From Variovorax paradoxus (GTDB lineage: Bacteria > Pseudomonadota > Gammaproteobacteria > Burkholderiales > Burkholderiaceae_C), in assembly GCF_009498455.1 (NCBI RefSeq), contig NZ_CP045644.1, forward strand, positions 1,178,001 to 1,242,000: a stretch of 64,000 nucleotides of DNA. Direction: 5' to 3'. The position numbers were made by a program, and so were the translations under genes. Positions 33,722-42,165 of the stretch are shown in pieces. The number at the start of each line of letters is the position of its first letter. The first letter of the stretch is position 1. The notes beneath the pieces were generated by a model. That model saw only the letters and a list, made by a program, of their open reading frames with translations, did no database searches and had not been told where the DNA came from.

Positions 33722-34629
33722 TGACTGTGCCATCGATGGACCTCCAGATTCTGCGCGCCTTCGTCCTGGCGGCGCGCGAGGGCAACGTCTCGCGCGCCGC
33801 CGAAAAGCTGCACCTCACGCAGCCCGCGGTGAGCCTGCAGCTCAAGCGCTTCGCCGAAGAAACGGGGCTGGCGCTGTTCACGCGCACGCCGCACGGGCTG
33901 GCGCTCACGGCCGACGGCGCGGCGATGCTGCCGCAGGCCGAGCGCGTGCTGGCGGCCGTGGGCGATCTGCAGCAGGCCGCGCGCAACCTGCAGGTCACGG
34001 TGCGCGGGGCGTTGCGCATCGGCACCATCCTCGACCCCGAGTTCACGCGGCTGGGCGTGTTCCTGCGCGAACTGGTCGAGGCCGCGCCGCAGATCGAGAC
34101 CGAGCTGCGCCATGGCATGAGCGGCAGCGTGCTGGCGCAGGTGCTGCGCGGCGAGCTCGACGTGGGCTTTCACCTCGACCCCGGTGACGAACCCGACGAC
34201 GCCGCGCCGGCGCCGCTCGCGGTGCGCACGCTCACCCGCTTCAGCTACCGCGTGGTCGCCCCAGCCGGCTGGGGCCCGCAGGTGCTCGGGCGCGACTGGA
34301 AGGCGCTGGCCGCCCTGCCCTGGCTGGCCACGCCGCCCGAGTCGGCGCACCACCGGCTGCTGGAGCGCGTGTTCGGCCCGCTCGGCCTGGCGCCCCGGCG
34401 CGTGGCGCTGGTCGACCAGGAGGCCTCGATGCTCGACCTGCTGAAGTCGGGCGTGGGCCTGAGCCTGGTGCGCGACTCGATCGCGATCCGCGAAAGCCAG
34501 GCCCACGGCCTCGTGCTGGCCGACCGCGTGCGGCTCGATTGCGCGCTGCGTTTCGTCTCGCTGGCCGCGCGCCGCGACGAGCCCGTGATCGCCAGCGCAT
34601 GGAACGCGCTGGCCCGGGCCTGGAGCTGA
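33721..34629 (+). CDS. LysR-type transcriptional regulator
   Basis: A 302-residue regulator: an N-terminal winged helix-turn-helix (LQILRAFVLAAREGNVSRAAEKLHLTQPAVSLQLKRFAEE in overlapping segments, with the LTQPAVSLQL recognition helix) followed by a periplasmic-binding-protein-like effector domain beginning at GALRIGTI. It is divergent from mmsA and probably controls the mmsA-GMC genes in response to an intermediate. ATG 33721 overlaps the palindromic operator; ATG 33736 (MDLQILRAF) is an equally good start by family comparison, and neither has a clear Shine-Dalgarno sequence. Confidence 0.88.
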   Translation: MTVPSMDLQILRAFVLAAREGNVSRAAEKLHLTQPAVSLQLKRFAEETGLALFTRTPHGLALTADGAAMLPQAERVLAAVGDLQQAARNLQVTVRGALRIGTILDPEFTRLGVFLRELVEAAPQIETELRHGMSGSVLAQVLRGELDVGFHLDPGDEPDDAAPAPLAVRTLTRFSYRVVAPAGWGPQVLGRDWKALAALPWLATPPESAHHRLLERVFGPLGLAPRRVALVDQEASMLDLLKSGVGLSLVRDSIAIRESQAHGLVLADRVRLDCALRFVSLAARRDEPVIASAWNALARAWS

Positions 34630-34646
34630 AGGGTTCCTGAAAAACG

Positions 34647-34680
34647 GCGTCTGGCCCTACGCAAACGAAGGGCCGGACGC
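34647..34680. terminator. Hairpin between the LysR gene and the MCE operon
   Basis: GCGTCTGGCCC at 34647-34657 pairs with GGGCCGGACGC at 34670-34680 (one G-U pair) around a 12-base loop. No U-tract follows on the plus strand; on the minus strand CCGTTTTT follows after two bases. It probably ends the LysR transcript or acts in both directions. Confidence 0.5.
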
Positions 34681-34761
34681 ACACAAGCTGCGGATGCACG
34701 CGGTTACGATGCGCCGTCTCACCTGCATCCTTTGTTAACAAACCGCCTCACTCGCCCGCCC

Positions 34762-35934
34762 ATGGTCTCCACCCCGTCGTCTGCCGACCTGCCCGCCATC
34801 GACGACGCCTCTGCGCCGCCGCGCGCGCGCACGCACGATGCCGACGGCCGCAGCTGGGCCGTGGCCAGCGGCTGCTGGACCACGCTGGCGATGTCGACGC
34901 GGCCGGCCTGGGAGGCGGTGGCCAAGGACCTCGCGGCGCTGCCGCCCACCGACGACCGCGCCTGGGACCTGCGCCCCATCGGCCAGCTCGACCACATCGG
35001 CGCGCAGCTGCTGTGGGACCACTGGCGCCACGACTGGCCGGCCACGCTCGAGCTGACGCCGCAGCACCAGGCGGTACTCGACCAGGTGGCGAAGTTCACG
35101 GTGGCCACGCCCGACGAGCCGCCGAAATCGCTGAGCGACCGGTTGCGCGAACTCGCCCACCAAGGTCCGCGCGCGATGGTGGTGCTGCGCGACTTCGTGG
35201 GCCTCATCGGCCAGCTCGCGCTCGACCTGTGCACGCTGGCGCGCGCGCCGCACCGCGCGCCGTGGCGCGACTTCTCGGGCCACCTTTATCAGTTCGGCGC
35301 CACGGCGCTGCACATCACGGCGCTGGTCGGCCTGCTCATCGGCGTGGTGCTGGCCTACCTGATCTCGCAGCAGCTGCGCAACTACGGCGCCGAGACCTTC
35401 GTGGTGAACATCCTCGGGCTGTCGCTGATCCGCGAACTCGGGCCGGTGCTGGCCGCCGTGCTCATTGCAGGCCGCTCGGGTTCGGCGATCACGGCGCAGA
35501 TCGGCGTGATGCGCGTCACCGAAGAACTCGACGCCATGCGCGTGATGGGCATCCCGCACGGCTTCCGCCTCGTGATGCCGCGCGTGCTGGCGCTGGCCAT
35601 CGCGATGCCGCTGATCAGCCTGTGGACCTCGATGGCGGCGCTGGCCGGCGGCATGCTCGCGGCCGACGCCGCGCTCGGCATTTCGCCGGCGTATTTCCTG
35701 TCGGCGCTGCCGCGCGCGGTGCCCATTGCCAACCTCTGGCTGGCCCTGGCCAAGTCGGCGGTGTTCGGCGTGCTGATCGCGCTGATCGGCTGCTACTTCG
35801 GCATGAAGGTCAAGCCCAACACCGAGAGCCTGGGGCGCGGCACCACGTCGTCGGTCGTGACCTCGATCACTGCCGTGATCCTGGTCGATGCGCTCTTCGC
35901 CGTGCTCTTCAAGGGCATAGGATTCCGCGGATGA
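34762..35934 (+). CDS. MCE-type lipid ABC transporter permease with N-terminal STAS-like domain (MlaB-MlaE fusion)
   Basis: A 390-residue protein. Residues about 30-110 resemble a STAS domain (WDLRPIGQLDHIGAQLLWDHW), the fold that in the canonical Mla system is the separate protein MlaB. Residues about 130-390 are MlaE permease with five or six helices, including RELGPVLAAVLIAGRSGSAI and LDAMRVMGIPHGFRLVMPR, the coupling-helix region contacting the ATPase. The ATG at 34762 is preferred to the upstream TTG. The stop overlaps the ATPase start as ATGA. The system moves phospholipids or other hydrophobic compounds between membranes; direction is not inferable. Confidence 0.88.
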   Translation: MVSTPSSADLPAIDDASAPPRARTHDADGRSWAVASGCWTTLAMSTRPAWEAVAKDLAALPPTDDRAWDLRPIGQLDHIGAQLLWDHWRHDWPATLELTPQHQAVLDQVAKFTVATPDEPPKSLSDRLRELAHQGPRAMVVLRDFVGLIGQLALDLCTLARAPHRAPWRDFSGHLYQFGATALHITALVGLLIGVVLAYLISQQLRNYGAETFVVNILGLSLIRELGPVLAAVLIAGRSGSAITAQIGVMRVTEELDAMRVMGIPHGFRLVMPRVLALAIAMPLISLWTSMAALAGGMLAADAALGISPAYFLSALPRAVPIANLWLALAKSAVFGVLIALIGCYFGMKVKPNTESLGRGTTSSVVTSITAVILVDALFAVLFKGIGFRG

Positions 35935-36788
35935 ACGCCGCCACGACATCCCCGCCCGGCACCGTGGTCGACATCCGCAAGCTCTGGACCGTGTTCAAGA
36001 GCCCGGACGGCGAGCAGGTGGTGCACCGCGACCTCGACCTGCACCTCGACCGCGGCGAAGTGCTGTCGCTGGTCGGCGGCTCGGGCACCGGCAAGACGGT
36101 GCTGCTGCGGCAGATTCTCGGGCTGCAGAAACCCACGAAGGGCACGGTCGAGGTGCTGGGCCGGGCGCCGGGTGAACTCAGCGCGGCCGGCGCGGCCAAC
36201 GTGGGCATGCTGTTCCAGCACGGCGCGCTGTTCTCGGCCTTCAGCGTGCTGGAGAACATCGCCTTTCCGCTGCGCGAACTCAAGCTGCTGCCCGACGAGC
36301 TGATTCGCCATGCCGCGCTCGTGAAGCTGCAGATGGTGGGGCTGGAGCCGCAGCATGCGAACAAGAGCCCGTCGGATCTGTCGGGCGGCATGATCAAGCG
36401 CGTGGCGCTGGCGCGCGCGCTCATCATGGACCCGCCGCTGCTGCTGCTCGACGAGCCCACGGCCGGCCTCGATCCCGAAGCGTCCGACAGTTTCTGCGAC
36501 CTGCTGCGCGGCCTGCACCGCGAGCTGGGCCTGACGGTCGTGATGGTCACGCACGACCTGGACACCCTGTTCGACCTGAGCACCCGCATCGCGGTGCTGG
36601 CCGACCACCAGGTGATCGTGAGCGGCACGGCGCGCGAAGTCATCGCCTATCCGCATCCGTTCATCCACGAATACTTTCTCGGCGGGCGCGGCCAGCGCGC
36701 CCTGGAGGCGCTGCACGACAAGCCCGCCGCCGGCAAAGAAGAACCACCCGCGCCGCGGCCCGAGGCCGCGCGCGCTGAAGAAAGGTAG
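35931..36788 (+). CDS. MCE-type lipid ABC transporter ATPase (MlaF-like)
   Basis: A 285-residue ABC ATPase that powers the permease upstream. It contains Walker A GGSGTGKT, a Q-loop in GMLFQHGALF, the signature SDLSGGMIKRVALARALIM in two visible parts (LSGGM and RVALARAL), Walker B LLLLDEPTAGLDPEA and the switch His in VTHDLDTL. The SGGM form of the signature is common in MlaF. The C-terminal tail (residues 255-285) is rich in Pro, Glu and Arg and is probably disordered. The gene starts in a 4-base overlap with the permease gene. Confidence 0.92.
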   Translation: MNAATTSPPGTVVDIRKLWTVFKSPDGEQVVHRDLDLHLDRGEVLSLVGGSGTGKTVLLRQILGLQKPTKGTVEVLGRAPGELSAAGAANVGMLFQHGALFSAFSVLENIAFPLRELKLLPDELIRHAALVKLQMVGLEPQHANKSPSDLSGGMIKRVALARALIMDPPLLLLDEPTAGLDPEASDSFCDLLRGLHRELGLTVVMVTHDLDTLFDLSTRIAVLADHQVIVSGTAREVIAYPHPFIHEYFLGGRGQRALEALHDKPAAGKEEPPAPRPEAARAEER

Positions 36789-36794
36789 GTCCCC

Positions 36795-37751
36795 ATGGAA
36801 AACAAGGCCCACGCCCTCGCCGCCGGCGCCTTCGTGCTCGGCCTGATCGCCGCGCTCGTCGCGCTGGTGGTCTGGTTCACGCGCGACAACACCGTGCGCA
36901 ACGTGTACGAACTCTCCACCCGCGATGCCGTGAGCGGCCTGCAGCCGCAGGCCCAAGTGCGCTACCGCGGCATCTCGGTCGGCAAGGTGACCTCGATCGA
37001 CTTCGACCCCAAAACCAAGGGCAACGTGCGTGTGCGCATCACGGTCGACGAGCGCGTGCCGCTCACCACGTCGAGCTTTGCCACGCTGAGCTACCAGGGC
37101 GTGACCGGCCTGGCCTTCATCGCGCTGGACGACGAAGGCGAATCGACCGTCGCGCTCAAGCCGAACAACGACAACCCGCCGCGCATTCCGCTCAAGCCGT
37201 CGATGCTCGCGAAGCTGCAGGACCGCGGCGAGGAAATCATCGACCAGGTCGAAGAAGTGACCAAGCGCGCCAACGCGCTGCTGGCCGACGCCAACCAGAA
37301 GCGCGTGGCCGATGCGCTGGAGAACATCGCGGCCGCCTCGGCCAGCGCCAACACGCTGCTCAAGCAGCTCGACAACACCGTGAAGACCGGCCTGAACCCG
37401 ACGCTCGCCGCCATGCCCGAGACGCTGTCGACGGTGAAGAAAGCGGCCGGCGACGTCTCGCGCGTGGCCAACAACTTCAACACCACCGTGGGCAAACTCA
37501 ACGCGCCCGACGGCCCGGTCGAGCGCCTGAGCGACGGCACCAAGGCGCTGGCGCAGGCGGTCGATTCGTTCAACGCCGCCACCTTGCCGCGCGTGAACCG
37601 CGTGGCCGACGACACCGCGCATGCGGTGCGCCGCCTGGGCCGCGCGGCCGACAGCATCAACGACAACCCGCAATCGCTGCTGTTCGGCAACGGCGGCGCG
37701 GTCGCGGGTCCGGGCGAGCCCGGCTTCGTTGCGCCCGCCGCACGCCGTTGA
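36795..37751 (+). CDS. MCE-domain (MlaD-like) substrate-binding protein
   Basis: A 318-residue inner-membrane-anchored periplasmic protein: one N-terminal helix (residues 8-28), then a single MCE domain of about 90 residues (GLQPQAQVRYRGISVGKV and TSSFATLSYQGVTGLAFI), then a long helical segment (residues 125-290) likely to form an extended coiled coil. MCE proteins form hexameric rings that carry lipids through a central pore. The helical tail is far longer than in E. coli MlaD and more like LetB/PqiB-style or plant TGD2 extensions, so it may span part of the periplasm. Confidence 0.9.
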   Translation: MENKAHALAAGAFVLGLIAALVALVVWFTRDNTVRNVYELSTRDAVSGLQPQAQVRYRGISVGKVTSIDFDPKTKGNVRVRITVDERVPLTTSSFATLSYQGVTGLAFIALDDEGESTVALKPNNDNPPRIPLKPSMLAKLQDRGEEIIDQVEEVTKRANALLADANQKRVADALENIAAASASANTLLKQLDNTVKTGLNPTLAAMPETLSTVKKAAGDVSRVANNFNTTVGKLNAPDGPVERLSDGTKALAQAVDSFNAATLPRVNRVADDTAHAVRRLGRAADSINDNPQSLLFGNGGAVAGPGEPGFVAPAARR

Positions 37752-37766
37752 CCGGGAGCCCACACC

Positions 37767-38465
37767 ATGCGCATGAAGACCACCACCCTCCACGCCCTCG
37801 CCAGCCTCGGCTGTGCCCTGCTGCTCGCCGGCTGCGGCATGCTGCCCGACAAGCCGGCGCGCGCCACGCTGTACGACTTCGGCCCCGGCCTTTCTGCGCC
37901 TGCCGCTGCCGCTGCCGCCGCGCCGACGACCGCACTGCCTGCGCTGTCCCTTGCCGAGTTCGACAGCAACACGCGCCTGGACGGCACGCAGATCCTGTAC
38001 CGCATGGGCTATGCCGACGCCAACGAACTGCGCCCCTACGGCCAGTCGCGCTGGAGCCTGCCGCCCGCGCAGCTGCTGCGCCAGCGGCTGCGCGACACGC
38101 TGGCCGAACGCCGCACCGTGCTCGGCCCCGAAGAAAGCGCGACGCTCGCGCGCACCGAGGGCATCGTGCCCGACACGCTGCGCATTTCGCTTGACGAGTT
38201 CAGCCACTACTTCGATGCGCCGGCCAGCAGCACGGGCCTGGTGCGCCTGCGCGCCACGCTGGTCCGCAGCGCCACCGGCGGCGACCGCGTGATGGGCCAG
38301 CGGACCTTCACGGTGCGCCGCCCCGCCGCCAGCGCCGACGCGCCCGGCGGCGTGAAGGCGCTTATCGCGGCGAGCGACGCGGCCATGGCCGAAGTCGTGC
38401 AATGGGTCGACCAGTTGCAGCAGCAACAACCGCCGCAGCCGCGTGCGGCGCCGGCGCGGCGCTGA
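37767..38465 (+). CDS. ABC-type transport auxiliary lipoprotein (PqiC-like)
   Basis: A 232-residue lipoprotein with a signal ending in LLAGC (lipidated Cys in LLLAGCGML), followed by a PqiC/DUF330-like domain: ATLYDFGP at the N-terminus, then a central segment ILYRMGYADANELRPYGQSRW and a late beta-rich FSHYFDAPASSTGLVRLRATL. In PqiABC this type of lipoprotein sits in the outer membrane and docks the MCE tunnel. A position directly after the MCE gene supports it as the outer-membrane partner of this transporter. The C-terminus is a Gln- and Pro-rich tail. Confidence 0.85.
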   Translation: MRMKTTTLHALASLGCALLLAGCGMLPDKPARATLYDFGPGLSAPAAAAAAAPTTALPALSLAEFDSNTRLDGTQILYRMGYADANELRPYGQSRWSLPPAQLLRQRLRDTLAERRTVLGPEESATLARTEGIVPDTLRISLDEFSHYFDAPASSTGLVRLRATLVRSATGGDRVMGQRTFTVRRPAASADAPGGVKALIAASDAAMAEVVQWVDQLQQQQPPQPRAAPARR

Positions 38466-38520
38466 GCGACCGCCGTTTTTTATTTCTGTTCTTGCCAACC
38501 ACCTCGAGGAGACCCGCCCC

Positions 38521-38742
38521 ATGAACGCAACGCGCATCGTCGGCATCCTGTTGATCGTCGCCGGCATCGCCGGGCTCGGCATCGGCGGCTTCAGCTTCAC
38601 CAAGGAAACCCACCAGGCCAAGCTGGGCCCGCTGGAGTTCTCGGTGAAGGAAAAACAGAACGTCAACATCCCCTCCTGGGCCGGCGTGGCGGCGATCGTG
38701 GTGGGCGGCGCGCTGGTGCTGCTGGGTGGCAAGAAGGGCTGA
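38521..38742 (+). CDS. Small two-helix membrane protein
   Basis: A 73-residue protein with two hydrophobic helices (residues 6-25 and 52-69) joined by a polar loop THQAKLGPLEFSVKEKQNVN. It ends in GGKKG, with both termini probably cytoplasmic. It resembles small proteins of the DUF3185 type in overall layout, but I do not assign a family firmly. GAGGAGACC before ATG 38521 is a strong ribosome binding site. It may be transcribed with the MCE operon 55 bases upstream or on its own. Confidence 0.75.
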   Translation: MNATRIVGILLIVAGIAGLGIGGFSFTKETHQAKLGPLEFSVKEKQNVNIPSWAGVAAIVVGGALVLLGGKKG

Positions 38743-38761
38743 GCGCTCGCCGACCACGGTC

Positions 38762-39256
38762 ATGGCCGACGCCTTCGTGCCGCTCGAAGGCGGCTGCACC
38801 TGCCGGCAGGTGCGCTACCGCCTGAACGCCCCGCCGCTCTTCGTGCACTGCTGCCACTGCCGCTGGTGCCAGCGCGAGACGGGGTCGTCTTTTGCACTCA
38901 ATGCGCTGATCGAACCGCAACACGTGCAGGTGCTGCAGGGCACGGTCGATCGCGTGCTCACGCCGTCGGCCAGCGGACGCGGACAGACGTACGCGCGCTG
39001 CCCCACCTGCCACGTCGCGCTGTGGAGCCACTACGCTGGCGCCGGCGACGCCGTGAGCTTCATCCGCGTGGGCACGCTCGACACGCCCGACATGTTGCCG
39101 CCGGACCTGCACATCTTCACGATGTCGAAGCAGCCGTGGGTGGCGCTGCCGCCGGGCGCGCCCGCCGTGCCTGAGTACTACGACCGCAAGGATCACTGGC
39201 CCGCCGAGAGCCTCGCGCGCTGGCGCGTGCTGCGCGAGAAGCTGCGGGCCGGCTGA
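38762..39256 (+). CDS. GFA family (Mss4-fold) zinc protein
   Basis: A 164-residue protein of the glutathione-dependent formaldehyde-activating enzyme (GFA/CENP-V) superfamily. Zinc-binding cysteines are in GGCTCRQVRY, HCCHCRWCQRETGS and RCPTCHVALW, and the beta-rich fold is supported by the SFIRVGTLDTP block. Family members mostly have unknown substrates, and direct formaldehyde activation has been questioned for many. ATG 38762 follows the small membrane gene by 19 bases. Confidence 0.88.
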   Translation: MADAFVPLEGGCTCRQVRYRLNAPPLFVHCCHCRWCQRETGSSFALNALIEPQHVQVLQGTVDRVLTPSASGRGQTYARCPTCHVALWSHYAGAGDAVSFIRVGTLDTPDMLPPDLHIFTMSKQPWVALPPGAPAVPEYYDRKDHWPAESLARWRVLREKLRAG

Positions 39257-39260
39257 CGGC

Positions 39261-40043
39261 TCAGTCGCCGACCATGCCGGCCAGCAACCGCGGCAACAGG
39301 TTTTCCGACGCCCCCCGCAACACCACCGCCGCCGCATCGTCCAGATGCGGCAGCGGCTCGATGTTGAGCGTCACCAGCCGCGCACCGCGCGCCATCGCCA
39401 GCTTGGGCAACTCGGCCGCCGGGTAGACGATGGTGGTGCTGCCGACCACCAGGAACAGGTCGGACTCCTGCGCCGCCACTTGCGCGTCGAGCAGCACGCC
39501 GGCGTTCAGCATCTCGCCGAACATGACCACGTCGGGCCGCGCATGCGAGCCGCAGCGCAGGCAGCGGTGAAAGGGCCACGGGCCGCTGCGGTTGCCGCAG
39601 TGGTCGCAGCGCCAGCGGCGCAGCGAGCCGTGCAGCTCCAGCACATCCTGCCCGCCGGCCTTGCCGAGCAGGCCGTCGACGTTCTGCGTGATGAGCCGGG
39701 TCGCGGGGCGCAGCCGCTGCAGCTGCGCGAGCGCGAGGTGGCCGGGGTTGGGCGACGCGGTCTCGATCAGCGACAGGCGCTGGGCCCAGAACCTGGTGAA
39801 GCCGCCCGGGTCGCGCGCGAGGTCGTCGGCATGCGAGAACTTGAGCGCGTTCTGGCTCATCCAGAGGCCGTCGGCGTCGCGGTAGGTCGGGATGCCCGAG
39901 GCCTTGGACAGCCCCGCGCCCGAGAAGACCACGATGCGCCGCGCACCGCGCAGCAGCGCCACGGTGCGGTCGATGCGCAGCGCGAGATCGTCGGAGTCGG
40001 AAGAAGAAGGCGTGGAAGACAAGGCGGAAGAAAACAGGGTCAT
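39261..40043 (-). CDS. Sir2-family NAD-dependent protein deacylase (sirtuin)
   Basis: A 260-residue sirtuin. NAD-binding GAGLSKASGIPTYRD is at residues 42-56, TQNVDGLLGKAGG and the catalytic His in ELHGSLRRW follow, and four zinc cysteines lie in RCDHCGNRSG and RCLRCGSHARP. GSTTIVYPAAELP is the late NAD-ribose contact region. It would remove acetyl or other acyl groups from lysines, releasing nicotinamide. Its ATG overlaps the IclR stop, so the deacylase is co-expressed with a catabolic regulator, which suggests it may control acyl-CoA or aromatic catabolic enzymes. Confidence 0.9.
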   Translation of the reverse strand: MTLFSSALSSTPSSSDSDDLALRIDRTVALLRGARRIVVFSGAGLSKASGIPTYRDADGLWMSQNALKFSHADDLARDPGGFTRFWAQRLSLIETASPNPGHLALAQLQRLRPATRLITQNVDGLLGKAGGQDVLELHGSLRRWRCDHCGNRSGPWPFHRCLRCGSHARPDVVMFGEMLNAGVLLDAQVAAQESDLFLVVGSTTIVYPAAELPKLAMARGARLVTLNIEPLPHLDDAAAVVLRGASENLLPRLLAGMVGD

Positions 40044-40963
40044 CGATCGGAGACAGAGGGAACCACGGCGCCGACCCCGCCCTGGTTTTTGCTCGCGCCC
40101 AGGCGCTGCGACACCGTGCCCGCGCAGGCCTTGAGCGCGCGCGCGATCTCGCCGTCCCAGGCGGTGTGGAAGATGCCGGCCGGGCCGATGGCGGTCACGG
40201 CCAGCACGATGGCGCCGGTGTGGTCGAACACGGGCGCGGCCATGGCGCTCACGCCCTCGATCACCTCGCCGTCGGAGCGGCTGATGCCGTGGTCGCGCAC
40301 TTCCTGGCACTGGCGCGCGAAGTCGCTCCACGAGGGCAGCGGCTGCACCGGCGGCATGCCGGCCGGCGGCGCGGGCTCGGCGGCGCCCTTGCGCTGCTTC
40401 TGGCGCTGGCGCTCGTCCTCGAGCTGCGCGCGCACCACGGCCGGGTCAAGGTAGGCGGCAAACACGCGGCCCGAGGCCGTGTTGGTGAGCGAGAACACGG
40501 TGCCGTGGCGCATGTTCACGTGCACCGGCGAGGGCGACTCGGCCGTGCGCACGATGGTCGCGCCGCGCGCGCCCCACACGGCCAGCGCCACCGTGTGGCC
40601 GATCTGCTGCGCGAGCTGGCCGATCAGCGCCGTGGCGATGTGCACCGGGTCGGCCTGCTGCAGGCTGATCAGCCCCAGTTGCAAGGCCAGCGGGCCGAGC
40701 AGATAGTGGCCGCTGGCGCGGTCCTGCTCGATGAGGCCCAGCCGGCCGAAGCTCACCATGTACGGGTGGGCCTTGGCGGCCGTCATGTCCGCTTCGCGGG
40801 CAAGGTCTTTGAGCGCCATCGGGCGGCCGTGGTGCACCAGCGCGCGCAGCAGCTGCCCGCCGACTTCGATGCTCTGGATGCCGCGCTGGGCGCGGTCGGT
40901 GTCAACAGTCGCCATGGCCGCCTTGCCGTCTGGTTGTTCGTTCATGAAGAAGGCATTAGACAT
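40040..40963 (-). CDS. IclR-family transcriptional regulator
   Basis: A 307-residue regulator with an N-terminal winged helix-turn-helix (GIQSIEVGGQLLRALV, LKDLAREADMTAAKAHPYM) and a C-terminal GAF-like effector domain (TALIGQLAQQIGHTVALAVWG ... VSAMAAPVFDHTGAIVLAVT). A 50-residue Gln/Lys/Pro-rich insert near residues 185-220 (RQRQKQRKGAAEPAPP) is unusual in the effector domain. It is divergent from the MBL-led homogentisate operon, so it most likely regulates that operon. ATG 40963 or ATG 40945 could be the start. The sirtuin gene follows in overlap. Confidence 0.88.
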   Translation of the reverse strand: MSNAFFMNEQPDGKAAMATVDTDRAQRGIQSIEVGGQLLRALVHHGRPMALKDLAREADMTAAKAHPYMVSFGRLGLIEQDRASGHYLLGPLALQLGLISLQQADPVHIATALIGQLAQQIGHTVALAVWGARGATIVRTAESPSPVHVNMRHGTVFSLTNTASGRVFAAYLDPAVVRAQLEDERQRQKQRKGAAEPAPPAGMPPVQPLPSWSDFARQCQEVRDHGISRSDGEVIEGVSAMAAPVFDHTGAIVLAVTAIGPAGIFHTAWDGEIARALKACAGTVSQRLGASKNQGGVGAVVPSVSDR

Positions 40964-40991
40964 GAACTGATCTCGGGCTTACACTGCGCGC

Positions 40992-41025
40992 ATTCGTTAT
41001 CTGCAAACTCGTTCGCCTTAAACGA
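40992..41025. promoter_or_regulatory. Operator candidate for the IclR regulator
   Basis: The divergent spacer (40964-41063) holds TCGTT-N7-AACGA at 41009-41025 and a further direct half-site ATTCGTT at 40992-40998. Inverted TTCG/CGAA half-sites are common in IclR-family operators. The site is 28-71 bases upstream of both start codons and would fit control of both directions. Confidence 0.45.
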
Positions 41026-41063
41026 ATAAGGTGAATCCCAAACCACCCCACCGGAGACACACG

Positions 41064-42023
41064 ATGAGCCAAGCCAAGAAGTTCGCCAGCCAGGCCGACC
41101 TGGAAGAAAAGAAGATCACCTTCAGCCAGATTTCGGAGCACGCCTGGGCCTACACGGCCGAGGGCGACCCCAACACCGGCATCATCATTGGCGACGACTG
41201 CGTGCTGGTGGCCGACACCCAGGCCACGCCCGCCATGGCCGCCGACGTGGTGCGCCGCATCCGCGAAGTGACCGACAAGCCCATCAAGTACGTGGTGCTC
41301 ACGCACTACCACGCGGTGCGCGTGCTGGGCGCCGCCGGCTATGGGGCCGAACACATCCTGGCCAGCCAGGACACGCGCGACCTGATCGTCGAGCGCGGCG
41401 AGGAAGACAAGGCCAGCGAAATCGGCCGCTTCCCGCGCCTGTTCCAGAACGTCGAGACCGTGCCCCCGGGCCTGACCTGGCCCACCATGACCTTCACCGG
41501 CAAGATGACGCTGTGGCTGGGAAAGCTCGAAGTGCAGCTGCTGCAGCTGGGCCGCGGCCACACCAAGGGCGACACGGTCGTCTGGCTGCCGCAGGAGCGC
41601 GCGCTGCTGTCGGGCGACCTGGTCGAGTTCGGCGCCACGCCGTACGCCGGCGACGCCTACTTCCAGGACTGGCCGCAGACGCTGGACAAGCTCGCCGCCC
41701 TGAAGCCCCTGGCCCTGGTGCCGGGCCGCGGCGCCGCGCTCACCACGCCCGAAGACGTGGCCAAGGGCCTGCAGGAAACACGTGCCTTCATCGCCGACGT
41801 GTACGCCAGCGTGCAGGACGGCGTGAAGGCCGGCCGCGATCTGAACGCGGTCTACAAGGAGACCTACGAGAAGCTCAAGCCCAAGTACAGCCAGTGGGTG
41901 ATCTTCGACCACTGCATGCCCTTCGACGTGAGCCGCGCGTACGACGAGGCCTCGGGCCATGCGGACCCGCGCGTGTGGACGGCACAGCGCGACATCGACA
42001 TGTGGAAGGCGCTGGAAGGCTGA
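41064..42023 (+). CDS. Metallo-beta-lactamase-fold protein with a degenerate second metal site
   Basis: A 319-residue MBL-fold protein. The THxHxDH motif reads THYHAVRV: His81 and His83 are kept, but Asp and His at 85-86 are Val and Arg. His166 (GRGHTKGD) and Asp185 (LLSGD) remain, while the usual late PGHG is PGRG (Arg222). So ligands of the first metal site remain and those of the second are mostly lost. Its role is unknown; it may be a one-metal hydrolase or a non-catalytic binding protein. As first gene of the homogentisate operon, before an FAD monooxygenase, it could act on a thioester or lactone of the aromatic route. Confidence 0.8.
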   Translation: MSQAKKFASQADLEEKKITFSQISEHAWAYTAEGDPNTGIIIGDDCVLVADTQATPAMAADVVRRIREVTDKPIKYVVLTHYHAVRVLGAAGYGAEHILASQDTRDLIVERGEEDKASEIGRFPRLFQNVETVPPGLTWPTMTFTGKMTLWLGKLEVQLLQLGRGHTKGDTVVWLPQERALLSGDLVEFGATPYAGDAYFQDWPQTLDKLAALKPLALVPGRGAALTTPEDVAKGLQETRAFIADVYASVQDGVKAGRDLNAVYKETYEKLKPKYSQWVIFDHCMPFDVSRAYDEASGHADPRVWTAQRDIDMWKALEG

Positions 42024-42035
42024 TTCCGCATGGCT

Positions 42036-42132
42036 CCCTCCCCCGCTGGGGGAGGGCTGGGGTGGGGGCAGGCAGAGCGCCCGAAGTGAACGCCGCGTGC
42101 CCCCATCCCAACCTTCCCCCAGCGGGGGAAGG
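42036..42132. repeat. Double-hairpin intergenic repeat, copy 2
   Basis: Hairpins CCCTCCCCC-GCT-GGGGGAGGG (42036-42056) and CCTTCCCCC-AGC-GGGGGAAGG (42112-42132) flank complementary inner arms TGGGGTGGGGGCA and TGCCCCCATCCCAAC. Located inside the homogentisate operon between the MBL and monooxygenase genes, where it could modulate mRNA stability or read-through. Confidence 0.8.
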
Positions 42133-42165
42133 AGCAATGCAAGACACAAGACACGGAGACAACAC

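Noticed and set aside
34735..38732. Two long minus-strand frames (404 and 979 codons) opposite the MCE operon
   Set aside because: They are antisense to clear ABC transporter genes and have biased, low-information composition.
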